NCBI GenBank assembly: GCA_964371075.1 | Contig: CAYJKN010000005.1 | Coordinates: 124,001 to 188,000 of the forward strand | Direction: 5' to 3' | DNA: 64,000 bases | DNA from: UTCHB3 sp964371075 | Lineage (GTDB): Bacteria > Bacteroidota > Ignavibacteria > Ignavibacteriales > Ignavibacteriaceae | Notes under the pieces: model-generated | Told to the model about the DNA's origin: nothing | The model's database searches: none | Seen by the model: the letters and a program-made list of their open reading frames with translations, nothing else | Shown: positions 1-8,548 of the stretch, one piece after another | How the letters are laid out: every line of letters begins with the position of its first letter | Position numbering within the stretch: the first letter of the stretch is position 1 | Program-made: the position numbers and the translations under genes

Positions 1-1295
1 TTCATCATATGTGGATAAGTGGGATGCAGCAACCTGATCACAATACAATAAACAGGTTCCGCAAGGATAAGCTGAGTCTATCCCTTAAAAACCTCTTTAC
101 TCAAGTGGTAGAACTACTGGTAGAACAGAAAGTCTTGAGTATAAAAGAGTTGTATTTAGACGGTACAAAGATAGAGGCGAATGCCAACAAGTATACCTTT
201 GTTTGGGGCAATGCGATTAAGTCAAACAAAGAGAAAATGAAGAAGCAGCTTAAGGATATTTGGGAATTTGCTTAAAAACAGGCTTCAGAGGATGAGAAGG
301 AAGATTTTCCCTTTGAGTACCATGAGCCCGATCCTGAGAGTGTCAAGGAGGCAATAGAGAGGATTAATAAATCTTTGTCAGACAGCGAGGCCGAGGTGCC
401 GGCAAAGCTAAAGCAGAAGTTGAAATACGCAGAGAAGAACTGGCCGGTGAACCTGAAGAAATATCAGGAACAGGAAGGTATACTTGGTGAGAGGAAGTCG
501 TATAGCAAGACAGATAAAGATGCGACATTCATGCGGATGAAAGAAGATCACATGATGAACGGGCAGTTAAAAGCGGGTTATAATGTAGAGATAGCAACGA
601 ACAACCAGTTAGTGGTAAGTTATGATATTTTCCAGAAACCCGGTGACACAACGACATTACCTGATGTAGTAAAGGGAATACAGCAGGAATATGGAGAGAG
701 CCCTGAGTACTTGGTTGCGGATGCCGGTTATGGGTCTGAAGAGAATTATCAGTTCCTACAGAAGGAGGGAATAAAGGGAGTAATAAAGTACAATTATTAT
801 GATGCAAAGAAGAAAAGGAAAAGTAAGTATCCATTCAGTCCCGAGAATCTTTACTATAATCAACAAGAGGATTGTTTAATCTGTCCCATGGGTCAGAGAA
901 TGGATTATGCAGGAAAACGGTACAGAAAGACAGAAAATGGTTACACCCTTGAGTTGAGCAGGTACAAGGCGAAGAACTGTGAGGGATGCCCACTTCGGGG
1001 AGTGTGTCACAAAGGTGCCGGGGAGAGAGTTATAGAAATAACTCATACAGGGAGAGAAGTAAGACAGAAGGCGGAAGAGATACTCGAATCAGAGACCGGA
1101 GCAGAACTCTACAGACGGAGAAAGATAGATGTGGAGCCTGTCTTCGGAAACATAAAGCAAAACATGGGATTTACGAGGTTCACTCTTCGAGGTAAAAAGG
1201 GTGTGCTGACAGAGTTGGGATTGGTGGCTTTTGCTCACAATTTTAGAAAGATCATATTAGGCAAAATGTTCGACTTTACCCCAAATTTTGCTTAA
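1..1295 (+). pseudogene. IS1182-family transposase, cut by window edge and interrupted by a nonsense codon
   Basis: DDE transposase of the IS1182 type, which would move its insertion sequence by cut-and-paste. The frame is open from the left edge, so the N-terminus (roughly 100 residues in this family) lies outside. Visible are the QQPDHNTINRFR motif, the first catalytic region DGTKIEANANK, the second VADAGYGSEENY, a CPLRGVC zinc-like motif and the third region with VEPVFGNIKQN. A TAA at 273-275 splits the frame, but the same frame continues without any shift (KQASEDEKED follows directly), so a single base change, for example CAA to TAA, explains it. The copy is probably inactive in trans unless the stop is read through. 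No frameshift is seen. Confidence 0.9.
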
Positions 1296-1320
1296 AAAAG
1301 GGGATAACACCCTTTTTTTT
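1294..1320 (+). terminator. Intrinsic terminator after the transposase
   Basis: Nine-base-pair perfect stem (1294-1302 with 1310-1318, AAAAAAGGG/CCCTTTTTT), loop GATAACA, ending in a run of eight T. It starts at the transposase stop codon and may also be part of the element's right end; the inverted repeat cannot be tested because the left end is outside. Confidence 0.7.
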
Positions 1321-1393
1321 GATCAAAAAACACAAAAGTTACTTTGGTTAATAAACAATTACCGGTAATATTCGAAAAAACGAAAAATGACAT

Positions 1394-1438
1394 AAAAAAA
1401 GAGGCTGCTGGATATTTACTATCGAGACAGCCTCTTTT
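1394..1438 (-). terminator. Terminator of tRNA-Ser
   Basis: On the minus strand AAAAGAGGCTG (1438-1428) pairs with CAGCCTCTTTT (1407-1397) and is followed by further T residues. It begins 6 bases after the tRNA 3' end, so it is the natural stop for that transcript. Confidence 0.8.
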
Positions 1439-1443
1439 ATGGG

Positions 1444-1532
1444 CGGAGGGGGCGGGATTCGAACCCGCGGTAAGGTATAATCCCTACGACGGTTTAGCAA
1501 ACCGTTGGATTAAGCCACTCTCCCACCCCTCC
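1444..1532 (-). tRNA. tRNA-Ser(GCU)
   Basis: Reading the minus strand, the acceptor arm GGAGGGG (1532-1526) pairs with CCCCTCC (1451-1445), with discriminator G at 1444. The anticodon arm is ACGGTTTGCTAAACCGT with anticodon GCT (1498-1496). A long variable arm lies between the anticodon and T arms, as expected for a class II serine tRNA, and the T loop reads TTCGAAT. Length 89 nt. CCA is not encoded (CCC follows the discriminator), so it must be added by nucleotidyltransferase. Confidence 0.95.
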
Positions 1533-1709
1533 GTAAAACAATTTACCTGTGGTTTAGGATCGACCACATTGCCAACTTCCGGAATTCGATCAAGTTGGAC
1601 TTCAAATATAGTTATTTTTCCAACAAACAAAAAAAAGAGAAAATTACTGACGGCAATCGGGACGATTACCACTCCTCTCACTTACGGCCAAATTCGACAT
1701 TCACAAAAC

Positions 1710-1769
1710 ATTATTGGATTACTGAATTATTGGATTACTGAATTATTGAATTATTGCATTACTGCATTA
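1710..1769. repeat. Short degenerate tandem repeat
   Basis: Two exact 16-bp units ATTATTGGATTACTGA (1710-1725, 1726-1741) are followed by a shortened and a degenerate copy up to 1769. It fills the AT-rich gap between tRNA-Ser and the nuclease gene. No coding or regulatory role is visible. Confidence 0.7.
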
Positions 1770-1819
1770 GTTCGTATTTTTGTATTCTTGATTTTTCAAA
1801 TGCTTCACAAAGGTAAATA

Positions 1820-2539
1820 GTGACAAAAATTCCCGGCTCATTAATCAACTCCCACCTTATTACCCTGGATATCGAGAACCATCAATATATACTTACAGAA
1901 AACCCTGATGTAAGGTTTATTAGTTGTACAACTCTTGTGAGTCAATATTTTAGTGAGTTTGATGCCTTAAAAATTGCTACAAAGCTCACCAAATCGCATC
2001 CAAAATATATACACAAAACACCTGAAGCACTTATGAGTGAATGGGATGATGCAAGGGATGAGGGAACTTTAGCACATAAGGAGATCGAAGAGTATATCAC
2101 TCATGGTAAAAATCCTTTGTTGCCAAAAAGCAAGGTGGGAGTTGAATGGCTTAATAAACACATCGACCTCTCCGGGGAGGTTTACCCCGAATTAATCGTA
2201 TTTAGCGAGGAATTGGAAATAGCCGGGACTGTTGACCTTCTTGTTTATAACTCCAGAACAGACAAATATGATATTTACGATTGGAAAACCAACAAGGCGA
2301 TAGACGAGGATGCCTGGGGTGGAAAACGAGGAATTAAACCGGCTACATACCATCTCCCCGATTGTAATTTCTACCACTATTCGTTGCAACTCTCCCTCTA
2401 TAAATACCTTTTGCAGCAATATCATGATGTTGAGATCGGGAAACTCACTCTCCTCCACCTCAAGAAGGATAGAGTAATCCCTTATGCTTGTGATTACCTT
2501 AAAGAGACTGTTTTGGACATCCTCGAATACGGGTATTAA
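1820..2539 (+). CDS. PD-(D/E)XK superfamily nuclease
   Basis: About 239 residues. The core motif is GTVDLLV (around residue 137), then IYDWKTNK (around 154), giving the D...(D/E)-X-K catalytic pattern, and QLSLYKYLL supplies the conserved Gln helix seen in RecB/Cas4-like nucleases. An upstream helix with EGTLAHKEIEEYI matches the glutamate-bearing helix of the same fold. The start is GTG at 1820; no ATG lies in a good position before residue about 70, and AAAGGT just upstream could bind the ribosome weakly. It stands alone, with convergent neighbour genes. It probably cuts or processes DNA ends, but the substrate cannot be read from the sequence. Confidence 0.8.
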   Translation: MTKIPGSLINSHLITLDIENHQYILTENPDVRFISCTTLVSQYFSEFDALKIATKLTKSHPKYIHKTPEALMSEWDDARDEGTLAHKEIEEYITHGKNPLLPKSKVGVEWLNKHIDLSGEVYPELIVFSEELEIAGTVDLLVYNSRTDKYDIYDWKTNKAIDEDAWGGKRGIKPATYHLPDCNFYHYSLQLSLYKYLLQQYHDVEIGKLTLLHLKKDRVIPYACDYLKETVLDILEYGY

Positions 2540-2545
2540 TCCCGG

Positions 2546-3499
2546 CTATCTGACCCGGTAACCAAACGAATCAACATAATCGAGATCAAAGAGAAGTGTT
2601 TCCTTTGTCATCATATAAGTGCCAAAAACTCCCAATCCGCCATTAATATTTGTGAAAACATTTTCATCCAATCGCACAGAATAGGCATCCAGATACCCGT
2701 TTACACTTGAATAATATTTTGCCAGATTAGTATCATAGATCAACACCTTCACCTCAGCTCTGAGTATCCTGAACATCGCTTTATAGTCGTAACCTTCAGA
2801 AATTTTTGCCATAGTTGAGTCAATTGCTCTGTAATCGAATGAAATCCACCTGTTTGAATTGGGTTGGGGATAAACTATCTGTTGCTTTTTGTTGATGACA
2901 AGGTAGTCGGTTGGCACCTCAATTTTGAAAATACCCGGCATATCATCGCGTGTGTAGAATATCTCCATCTTGGGAACATAAAGATAGATATCTTTGGTTC
3001 TCCATTGCAGAGCGTATCTCTGACTGAGTGATGTCATACGGTCGTAACCGATAGCAAAAACCGATTTTTCGATAAACACCTGCATTGGTACAGTAGTGTT
3101 TGCCGTTAATGTTTTACCATTTGGAAGCACTACATTAAGATCGAGGGCATCATTTTCCCGCGGGATCAACTCAGTGGAGACATAAGCCGGCATTTTTTTA
3201 CCATAACGGGAAGTGTCGGGACGGTCAATAAGTGTATCTCTAAATATATATTTAACACCTCCGCGTGTAACCTCAACAAAACAGCCTGCAATTTCGGGAG
3301 ATACAGCGTTATATTGTGGATTAAATCCTGACACATCATAACTCCGTGCAACCACAATTATCTGTTTTGTAGAATCACCTTTTAGCGATGTATAAACAAA
3401 ATATTTCTCCTCAAAAGGAAGTTTTGGTGCAAATTCTTCATCACACGATAGATTCAACAGCGAAATGACAACTATGAAAAGTAAACCAAATTTGTTCAT
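2546..3499 (-). CDS. DUF4249-like outer membrane lipoprotein, partner of the TonB receptor
   Basis: 317 residues with a lipoprotein signal: short basic start, hydrophobic stretch and lipobox LNLSC with Cys19. Length and position match the DUF4249 family, which in Bacteroidota is regularly encoded directly after a TonB-dependent receptor. Its ATG (3499-3497) overlaps the stop codon of the upstream receptor gene in an ATGA arrangement, so the two are translationally coupled. By analogy with SusC/SusD-type pairs it probably sits on the outer membrane surface and helps the receptor take up an unknown ligand. The family assignment rests on pattern and context rather than catalytic residues. Confidence 0.7.
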   Translation of the reverse strand: MNKFGLLFIVVISLLNLSCDEEFAPKLPFEEKYFVYTSLKGDSTKQIIVVARSYDVSGFNPQYNAVSPEIAGCFVEVTRGGVKYIFRDTLIDRPDTSRYGKKMPAYVSTELIPRENDALDLNVVLPNGKTLTANTTVPMQVFIEKSVFAIGYDRMTSLSQRYALQWRTKDIYLYVPKMEIFYTRDDMPGIFKIEVPTDYLVINKKQQIVYPQPNSNRWISFDYRAIDSTMAKISEGYDYKAMFRILRAEVKVLIYDTNLAKYYSSVNGYLDAYSVRLDENVFTNINGGLGVFGTYMMTKETLLFDLDYVDSFGYRVR

Positions 3500-5709
3500 A
3501 TTTCAATCCTCACACTTGCGGATGGAATAAAGGGGAGCATATCAACCCTTTCACCCGTATCCCTGACAAAATAAAAGATATTCCTTCGATCATAGACATT
3601 AAGTAAACTTACATCAAGATCGATCTTTGCAAAAAAGATTTTAAAACTCTTCGAAAGGCTGATATCAAGTCTGTGGTATGACGGCAATCTCTGTGCGTTC
3701 CTTGCTCCATACAAAAACGATGGATCGTATTGCCCTTGAGCATACCACTGACCCCAGGGATCTGGAATGTTCCACTTGTCGTAATATCCGGCAATTCCTG
3801 TAAACGGTAAACCTGAAGAGAATCTCCAAACTGCATTAAACTGCCAGCCGTCCCAGAAAATCCAACCAAACTGAAGATTCACCGCATGTCTTGTATCATA
3901 TCGCGGCTGATATTCGATGCCGTCTTTCTTTTTATACGAATAACTGAGCGAATATGAACCCTTAAAAAAGACACTTTGCAGGAAAAAATCGAATGCAAAA
4001 TCCATTCCGTAAGATCTGCCATCCGCCTGTACAAAATCGGGGTCAAGCGAAGTATATTTAAGTTCATTAATGTCAACAAGATTGTCGATATCCTTGTAAT
4101 ACCCTTCAACGGAGAGTTTAAGAAACTCTGTGAGGTAATAATCAATCCCGCCAATGAAGTGAGTTGCTTCTGCCGGTTTCAGATAGTCGGGCACCACAAC
4201 CCAGGGTTCAAAAATGGAGATTAATTCCTCTTCATTCGACAAAGTTGTAAGATTTTGAGAGAACCTCCCGATCCCCAATCTAAAAGCAAGTATTGGAATC
4301 GGATTGTAGGTGATATTTAATCTGGGCTCAAGAACAAAAGGTTTTTTCTCGGAGGCAGAGACAAGATTTAACCTGATGCCTCCATCCAATTTAAAGGTTT
4401 CAAACCGTAAAAGTTTATATTTAACATAACCGATCATATCGAGACCTCTCTGTTTCATATCGGTTTTGCTGCCAAAAAGATTGGTCAGATAAAGTTCTGT
4501 AGTCAGAATTTTATTGTGGAAACCTGTCCAAATCTCGTCGCGACTGTCAAAAATATAAGTGAAATCCCAATTGCTGGTAAAATCAGCAATTACATTTTTC
4601 CGTGGTTTTGATGAAGTTTTATTAGGCACCACCTCACCTTCAAAGGTGCTGTAGGTGAAAGTCATGTTTGAGTAGAGGGGCGACGCCCAAACCTGATACC
4701 AGTTTAATCCAAAATTTCCGTTACTGAAGTAATAATCCTCTTTTGCCGGATTATTGTTTTCAATTTTGTCATCACTAAAAAACCCGTGAAGAGTGAACCA
4801 GCCATTTTCGTAGAAATTTGGGTTACTGTAATTGAGTTTAAATGAAACATCATAAAATTCGAAGGGTGCACTTCTGTTGTTCAGGAACTTTTGAACTGCC
4901 TCGGGACGATAACTCTTCCTGCCCGTAAAAAGGAAAGACCCCCCGGGAATTGGCCCTTCAAACGACATTTTACCCGACATGGTGCTGGCTGCCGCCGTTC
5001 CCATAAATCTGTTTTTATTCCCGTCACGGGTTACTACATTTAATATTGAGGAGAGCCTGCCGCCATATTCAGAGGTAAATCCCCCTTTATAAAACTCAAG
5101 CATCTTTATCATTTCAGGATCAACCACCGAAAAAAGCCCCAGCGCATGGAAAGGGTTGTAAAGAACTGTACCGTTGATCACCACTGCGTTTTGATCACTC
5201 CCCCCGCCTCTTACATAATAGCGGGCAGTGATGTCACCAGTTGAAGTTACTCCCGGCGAAACTTTAAGAGCACGCAGCATATCCGCTTCAATTCCTGCCG
5301 GTACCGATTTAATCTGCTGTAGTGGTATCTGTTCGATGCTTATGGAGGGGTCGTTCATGTCAGGCCTGCGTTGCCCGGTTATCGACACCTCATCAAGGGT
5401 AATCGAAGCCGGAACGAGAGCTATATTCAACTGGGTAATGGTGTTCTTAACCACCCTCACTTCAATCTCTCGAGTTATGTACCCGATATTTGAAATTTTT
5501 ACAATCTGTTTTCCTGTTTTAATTCCGGGAATAAAATAGTATCCCTGCAAATCAGAAGCTGCACCCTGTTTTGTTCCGAGTAGAAGAATATTGGCAGAAA
5601 TTACCGATCCACCATTTGTAGAATCGGTTATAAAACCCCGGAGTGTTCCGGTAGTCTGAGCAAAAATGAATACCGGTAATGTAAAAAAAACCACTAAATA
5701 TTTTCTCAT
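3496..5709 (-). CDS. TonB-dependent outer membrane receptor
   Basis: About 737 residues. A signal peptide (ending near FIFAQ) is followed by a carboxypeptidase-regulatory-like beta domain (about residues 20-105, GTLRGFITDSTNG), a plug domain (about 120-225, containing YYVRGGGSDQN and YKGGFTSEYGGRLSS) and a long beta-barrel to the C-terminus. It should import a ligand across the outer membrane using energy from TonB. The ATG at 5709 is preferred over a TTG one codon upstream. It is first in a two-gene operon with the DUF4249-like lipoprotein. The substrate is unknown; no sugar-utilisation or siderophore genes are next to it. No anti-sigma/sigma pair is nearby. Confidence 0.9.
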   Translation of the reverse strand: MRKYLVVFFTLPVFIFAQTTGTLRGFITDSTNGGSVISANILLLGTKQGAASDLQGYYFIPGIKTGKQIVKISNIGYITREIEVRVVKNTITQLNIALVPASITLDEVSITGQRRPDMNDPSISIEQIPLQQIKSVPAGIEADMLRALKVSPGVTSTGDITARYYVRGGGSDQNAVVINGTVLYNPFHALGLFSVVDPEMIKMLEFYKGGFTSEYGGRLSSILNVVTRDGNKNRFMGTAAASTMSGKMSFEGPIPGGSFLFTGRKSYRPEAVQKFLNNRSAPFEFYDVSFKLNYSNPNFYENGWFTLHGFFSDDKIENNNPAKEDYYFSNGNFGLNWYQVWASPLYSNMTFTYSTFEGEVVPNKTSSKPRKNVIADFTSNWDFTYIFDSRDEIWTGFHNKILTTELYLTNLFGSKTDMKQRGLDMIGYVKYKLLRFETFKLDGGIRLNLVSASEKKPFVLEPRLNITYNPIPILAFRLGIGRFSQNLTTLSNEEELISIFEPWVVVPDYLKPAEATHFIGGIDYYLTEFLKLSVEGYYKDIDNLVDINELKYTSLDPDFVQADGRSYGMDFAFDFFLQSVFFKGSYSLSYSYKKKDGIEYQPRYDTRHAVNLQFGWIFWDGWQFNAVWRFSSGLPFTGIAGYYDKWNIPDPWGQWYAQGQYDPSFLYGARNAQRLPSYHRLDISLSKSFKIFFAKIDLDVSLLNVYDRRNIFYFVRDTGERVDMLPFIPSASVRIEI

Positions 5710-5860
5710 CAACGAGTTCTTTGTTCGATTTAGACGCTTTTAGAAATAAATTGAGTTTAATATCTTAATTTAAGAAAATTTTTCGCAGTCATTCCTTCAT
5801 TGAGTGCAAATAATTTGACCAGATAACATCATTTTTCTTTATTTTTGTTAAAGATTAATA

Positions 5861-6871
5861 GTGAAAATCATGAAAAGAATTCTTGTTGTCGACGACGACC
5901 CTGCAAATATTCTAATACTTAAAACGGTATTACACGACGAGGGATACCTGATTTCTGAAGCAAACAACGGACAGGAGGCTCTGAACCTCCATGCCGCTGC
6001 ACCCTTTGATATGATAATTACTGACTGGATGATGCCTATAATGGATGGACTCCTCCTGACCTCCACAGTGAGGTTAAGACGCCTCGGTAACCCCATTATC
6101 ATACTCATTACCTCCCTCACACTTGAAGGCGCAAAAGAGAGAGCCATTATGTGTGGTGCAGACATCTACCTACCCAAGCCGCTTATACCAAACATAATCA
6201 GAAGAACCGTAAGTGACGGCTTCAAAAGACAAGAGACAGGTCTCGTCTCACTAAAAATGCCGCAAATCGATGTACTCAGAACACCCGTGGCATACTCTGC
6301 CATAGGTATCGTTGCGAGCACAGGAGGACCTGCAGCACTCGTTGAATTCTTTAAAAATATTACACTCGACAACAAAACCACCTGTTTTGTCGTCCAGCAC
6401 GGACCAGCCTGGATGATAGAAACATTTGCAAAAAGCCTTTCGATTCTCTCACAAAAAGAGATAATACTCCCTGTAAACCTCGAATCGGTGACCCCCGGTA
6501 AAATCTACCTCGCCCCCGGCGACAATCACATGACAGTTGATGCCGGAAACATGCACATAAGACTTGACGACACTCCACCCGAGAACTTCGTAAAACCCTC
6601 TGCCGATCCCCTCTTTACTACTCTCGCTTCTGCGTTTGGAATAAAAGCAATTGGTGTTGTGCTCACAGGAATGGGATGTGATGGTGTAATAGGTGCGGTT
6701 AAAATAAAAGCCGCAGGTGGAATGGTAATAGCCCAGGACCCCGACGAAGCAGTCGTTCCTTCGATGCCGCTATCGGTGCTTGATACCCAAATGGGTATAA
6801 AAAGCTATAAAATAAAAGATATGAATCAACAAATAAAAACCAGACTAAACGAGGTTGGTCAGATTACATAA
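5861..6871 (+). CDS. cheB: Response regulator fused to CheB-type methylesterase
   Basis: 336 residues. The receiver domain (1-120) has the acidic pocket D11-D13, phosphoacceptor D55 in ITDWMMP and K106 in LPKP. The C-terminal domain (about 145-330) carries the CheB triad: S153 in STGGP, H180 in VVQHG, and D274 in LTGMGCDG. CheB removes methyl groups from (or deamidates) glutamates on chemoreceptors. GTG at 5861 or ATG at 5870 could be the start; the latter gives a typical receiver N-terminus. No cheR, receptor or cheA lies in the window, so this is an orphan chemotaxis gene. Its 3' end overlaps convergent rpiA by 8 bases. Confidence 0.9.
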   Translation: MKIMKRILVVDDDPANILILKTVLHDEGYLISEANNGQEALNLHAAAPFDMIITDWMMPIMDGLLLTSTVRLRRLGNPIIILITSLTLEGAKERAIMCGADIYLPKPLIPNIIRRTVSDGFKRQETGLVSLKMPQIDVLRTPVAYSAIGIVASTGGPAALVEFFKNITLDNKTTCFVVQHGPAWMIETFAKSLSILSQKEIILPVNLESVTPGKIYLAPGDNHMTVDAGNMHIRLDDTPPENFVKPSADPLFTTLASAFGIKAIGVVLTGMGCDGVIGAVKIKAAGGMVIAQDPDEAVVPSMPLSVLDTQMGIKSYKIKDMNQQIKTRLNEVGQIT

Positions 6872-7607
6872 ACCGGGTAGCATTCCGTAAACTCTCAAAC
6901 TTGGGTTTTTCGCCTTTTTTAATCTCAGTTACCCCGACAACAGAACCCACTACCAAAACATCCGCCAAACCATGGAAAATTCCATGACCGGCTATTCCGG
7001 CTCTGCTATCCAACGCCAACGATAGTTTTTTTGGATCAGCCAACTCTCCAAAATTTGCATCTAAAATGTAGTTGCCATTATCAGTCAGTAAAACCCCGCC
7101 ATCAGCACCGGTCCTTAATTGAACAACAGCATTAAGCGACTTTAAAAACTCCATTTCAGCACCGGCTGCCATTGGAAATACCTCAATCGGGACGGGCCAC
7201 CTTTCGCCGATTCTCAGCGAAAGTTTTGAACAGTCCACTACAATCACACGAAACTTTGAATTTTGTGCAACAATTTTTTCGCGAATCAGAGCCGCTCCTC
7301 CCCCCTTAATCATATCCAGACTGTCATCAACTTCATCAGCACCATCGATATAAATATCAAGTAAAGGCACCTCTTCAAAAGAAACAAGAGGGATTCCAAT
7401 CTCCCTTGCAATCTCTTCAGTCTTCCCGGAAGTGGCTATACCGCTGATCCCGGACAAAGTGCCATTCTTTAGTCTCTCGCCTAACTCCTCAAGAACATAC
7501 TTCACCGTCGAACCGGTACCAAGACCTATTGTCTGGCCATTCTTCACATACTTTAAAGAAGCAAGAGCCGCAAGCCTCTTTAACAATTCTGCATTGAACT
7601 TTTCCAT
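6864..7607 (-). CDS. rpiA: Ribose-5-phosphate isomerase A
   Basis: 247 residues, standard length for RpiA. The enzyme interconverts ribose 5-phosphate and ribulose 5-phosphate in the pentose phosphate pathway. Diagnostic motifs are all present: GLGTGST (phosphate loop, about residue 28), DGADEVD (about 88), KGGGAALIREKI (catalytic region) and DANFG near the C-terminus. ATG at 7607. The gene is monocistronic and cytoplasmic. Its last codons overlap those of the convergent CheB gene. Confidence 0.97.
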   Translation of the reverse strand: MEKFNAELLKRLAALASLKYVKNGQTIGLGTGSTVKYVLEELGERLKNGTLSGISGIATSGKTEEIAREIGIPLVSFEEVPLLDIYIDGADEVDDSLDMIKGGGAALIREKIVAQNSKFRVIVVDCSKLSLRIGERWPVPIEVFPMAAGAEMEFLKSLNAVVQLRTGADGGVLLTDNGNYILDANFGELADPKKLSLALDSRAGIAGHGIFHGLADVLVVGSVVGVTEIKKGEKPKFESLRNATRFM

Positions 7608-7654
7608 ACTTTAACTAAATTTAAACATTGATTCAAAAAATTACTGATTTATAA

Positions 7655-8539
7655 ATGCCACATCTCTTTTCGAGAATAAAAAAACACTCCATCTATTTTA
7701 TCCCTCTGATTGCTGCTTTGTTCCTGATGAGCTCAAAAATAGTTGATACTCCAAAACCTTTTGTTTACAATCCCGCTCTACCATCAGAACTCACCGTTTT
7801 TGGTGAAAGAGTACCACTTGAAGACCCTGAAGTAAGAGAGAGAATCGAAAACGAACTGATCCTTCTCTCAAGACAGGAACACCTCATGTTCCGATACTTC
7901 AAAAGATCAGGAAGATGGTTCAAAAAATTTGACGAACTTCTCCAAAAAGAAGGACTCCCCCTCGATTTTAAATACCTCCCGCTTGTCGAAAGTGGACTTG
8001 ATAACCTCGTTTCTTCAGCAAAAGCTGCCGGATTTTGGCAGTTCCTCGAATCAACAGGGAAACAGTTTGGACTTACTATAAACTCCGAAATCGACGAAAG
8101 ATACGATCCCGAAAAGTCAGCACTGGCTGCAATCCGTTACCTTAAAATGGCAAAAAATAAATTCGGCACCTGGGCTGCGGCAGCAGGATCATATAACATG
8201 GGAATGGGCGGTATGGAAAACAGAATGTCCTCCCAGCTCTCATCAAACTATTATGATCTTCTCCTCCCCGACGAAACGACGAAATATGTACCAAGAATCG
8301 CTGCAATGAAACTCATATTCGAAGACCCCGCAAAATATGGATACATGCTTACAGAAAACGACTATTGGAAACCTCTAAAATATCGCGAAGTCCCAATTAC
8401 CCAAACAATAAATGATCTCACACGATTTGCCAAAGAAAACGGCACTACACTCAAAACAATCAGATATCTCAACCCCTGGGTCAGAGGAAACAAACTCACC
8501 ATCCCAAAAGGGGGTTCATTTACATTAAGGCTGCCATAA
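7655..8539 (+). CDS. Membrane-bound lytic transglycosylase (MltD-like) with LysM-like tail
   Basis: 294 residues. An N-terminal membrane anchor or uncleaved signal (about residues 11-28) precedes an SLT domain of the MltD type. The catalytic glutamate is E112 in PLVESGLDN, followed by SAKAAGFWQF and a later SYNMG motif, as in family 1 lytic transglycosylases. The last 45 residues (ITQTINDLTRFAKENG to LTIPKG) have the length and spacing of a LysM peptidoglycan-binding repeat. The protein should cleave glycan strands in the periplasm to 1,6-anhydro products. It is divergently placed from rpiA with a gap of only 47 bp, so the two promoters must be very close together. Confidence 0.88.
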   Translation: MPHLFSRIKKHSIYFIPLIAALFLMSSKIVDTPKPFVYNPALPSELTVFGERVPLEDPEVRERIENELILLSRQEHLMFRYFKRSGRWFKKFDELLQKEGLPLDFKYLPLVESGLDNLVSSAKAAGFWQFLESTGKQFGLTINSEIDERYDPEKSALAAIRYLKMAKNKFGTWAAAAGSYNMGMGGMENRMSSQLSSNYYDLLLPDETTKYVPRIAAMKLIFEDPAKYGYMLTENDYWKPLKYREVPITQTINDLTRFAKENGTTLKTIRYLNPWVRGNKLTIPKGGSFTLRLP

Positions 8540-8548
8540 CGGTTTTAT

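Noticed and set aside
9..275. Separate 88-residue gene at the left edge
   Set aside because: It is the N-terminal part of the transposase; the same frame continues after one stop codon.
1344..1820. Long open frame across the tRNA-Ser region
   Set aside because: It runs through the tRNA gene, its terminator and the tandem repeat, and has no recognisable content.
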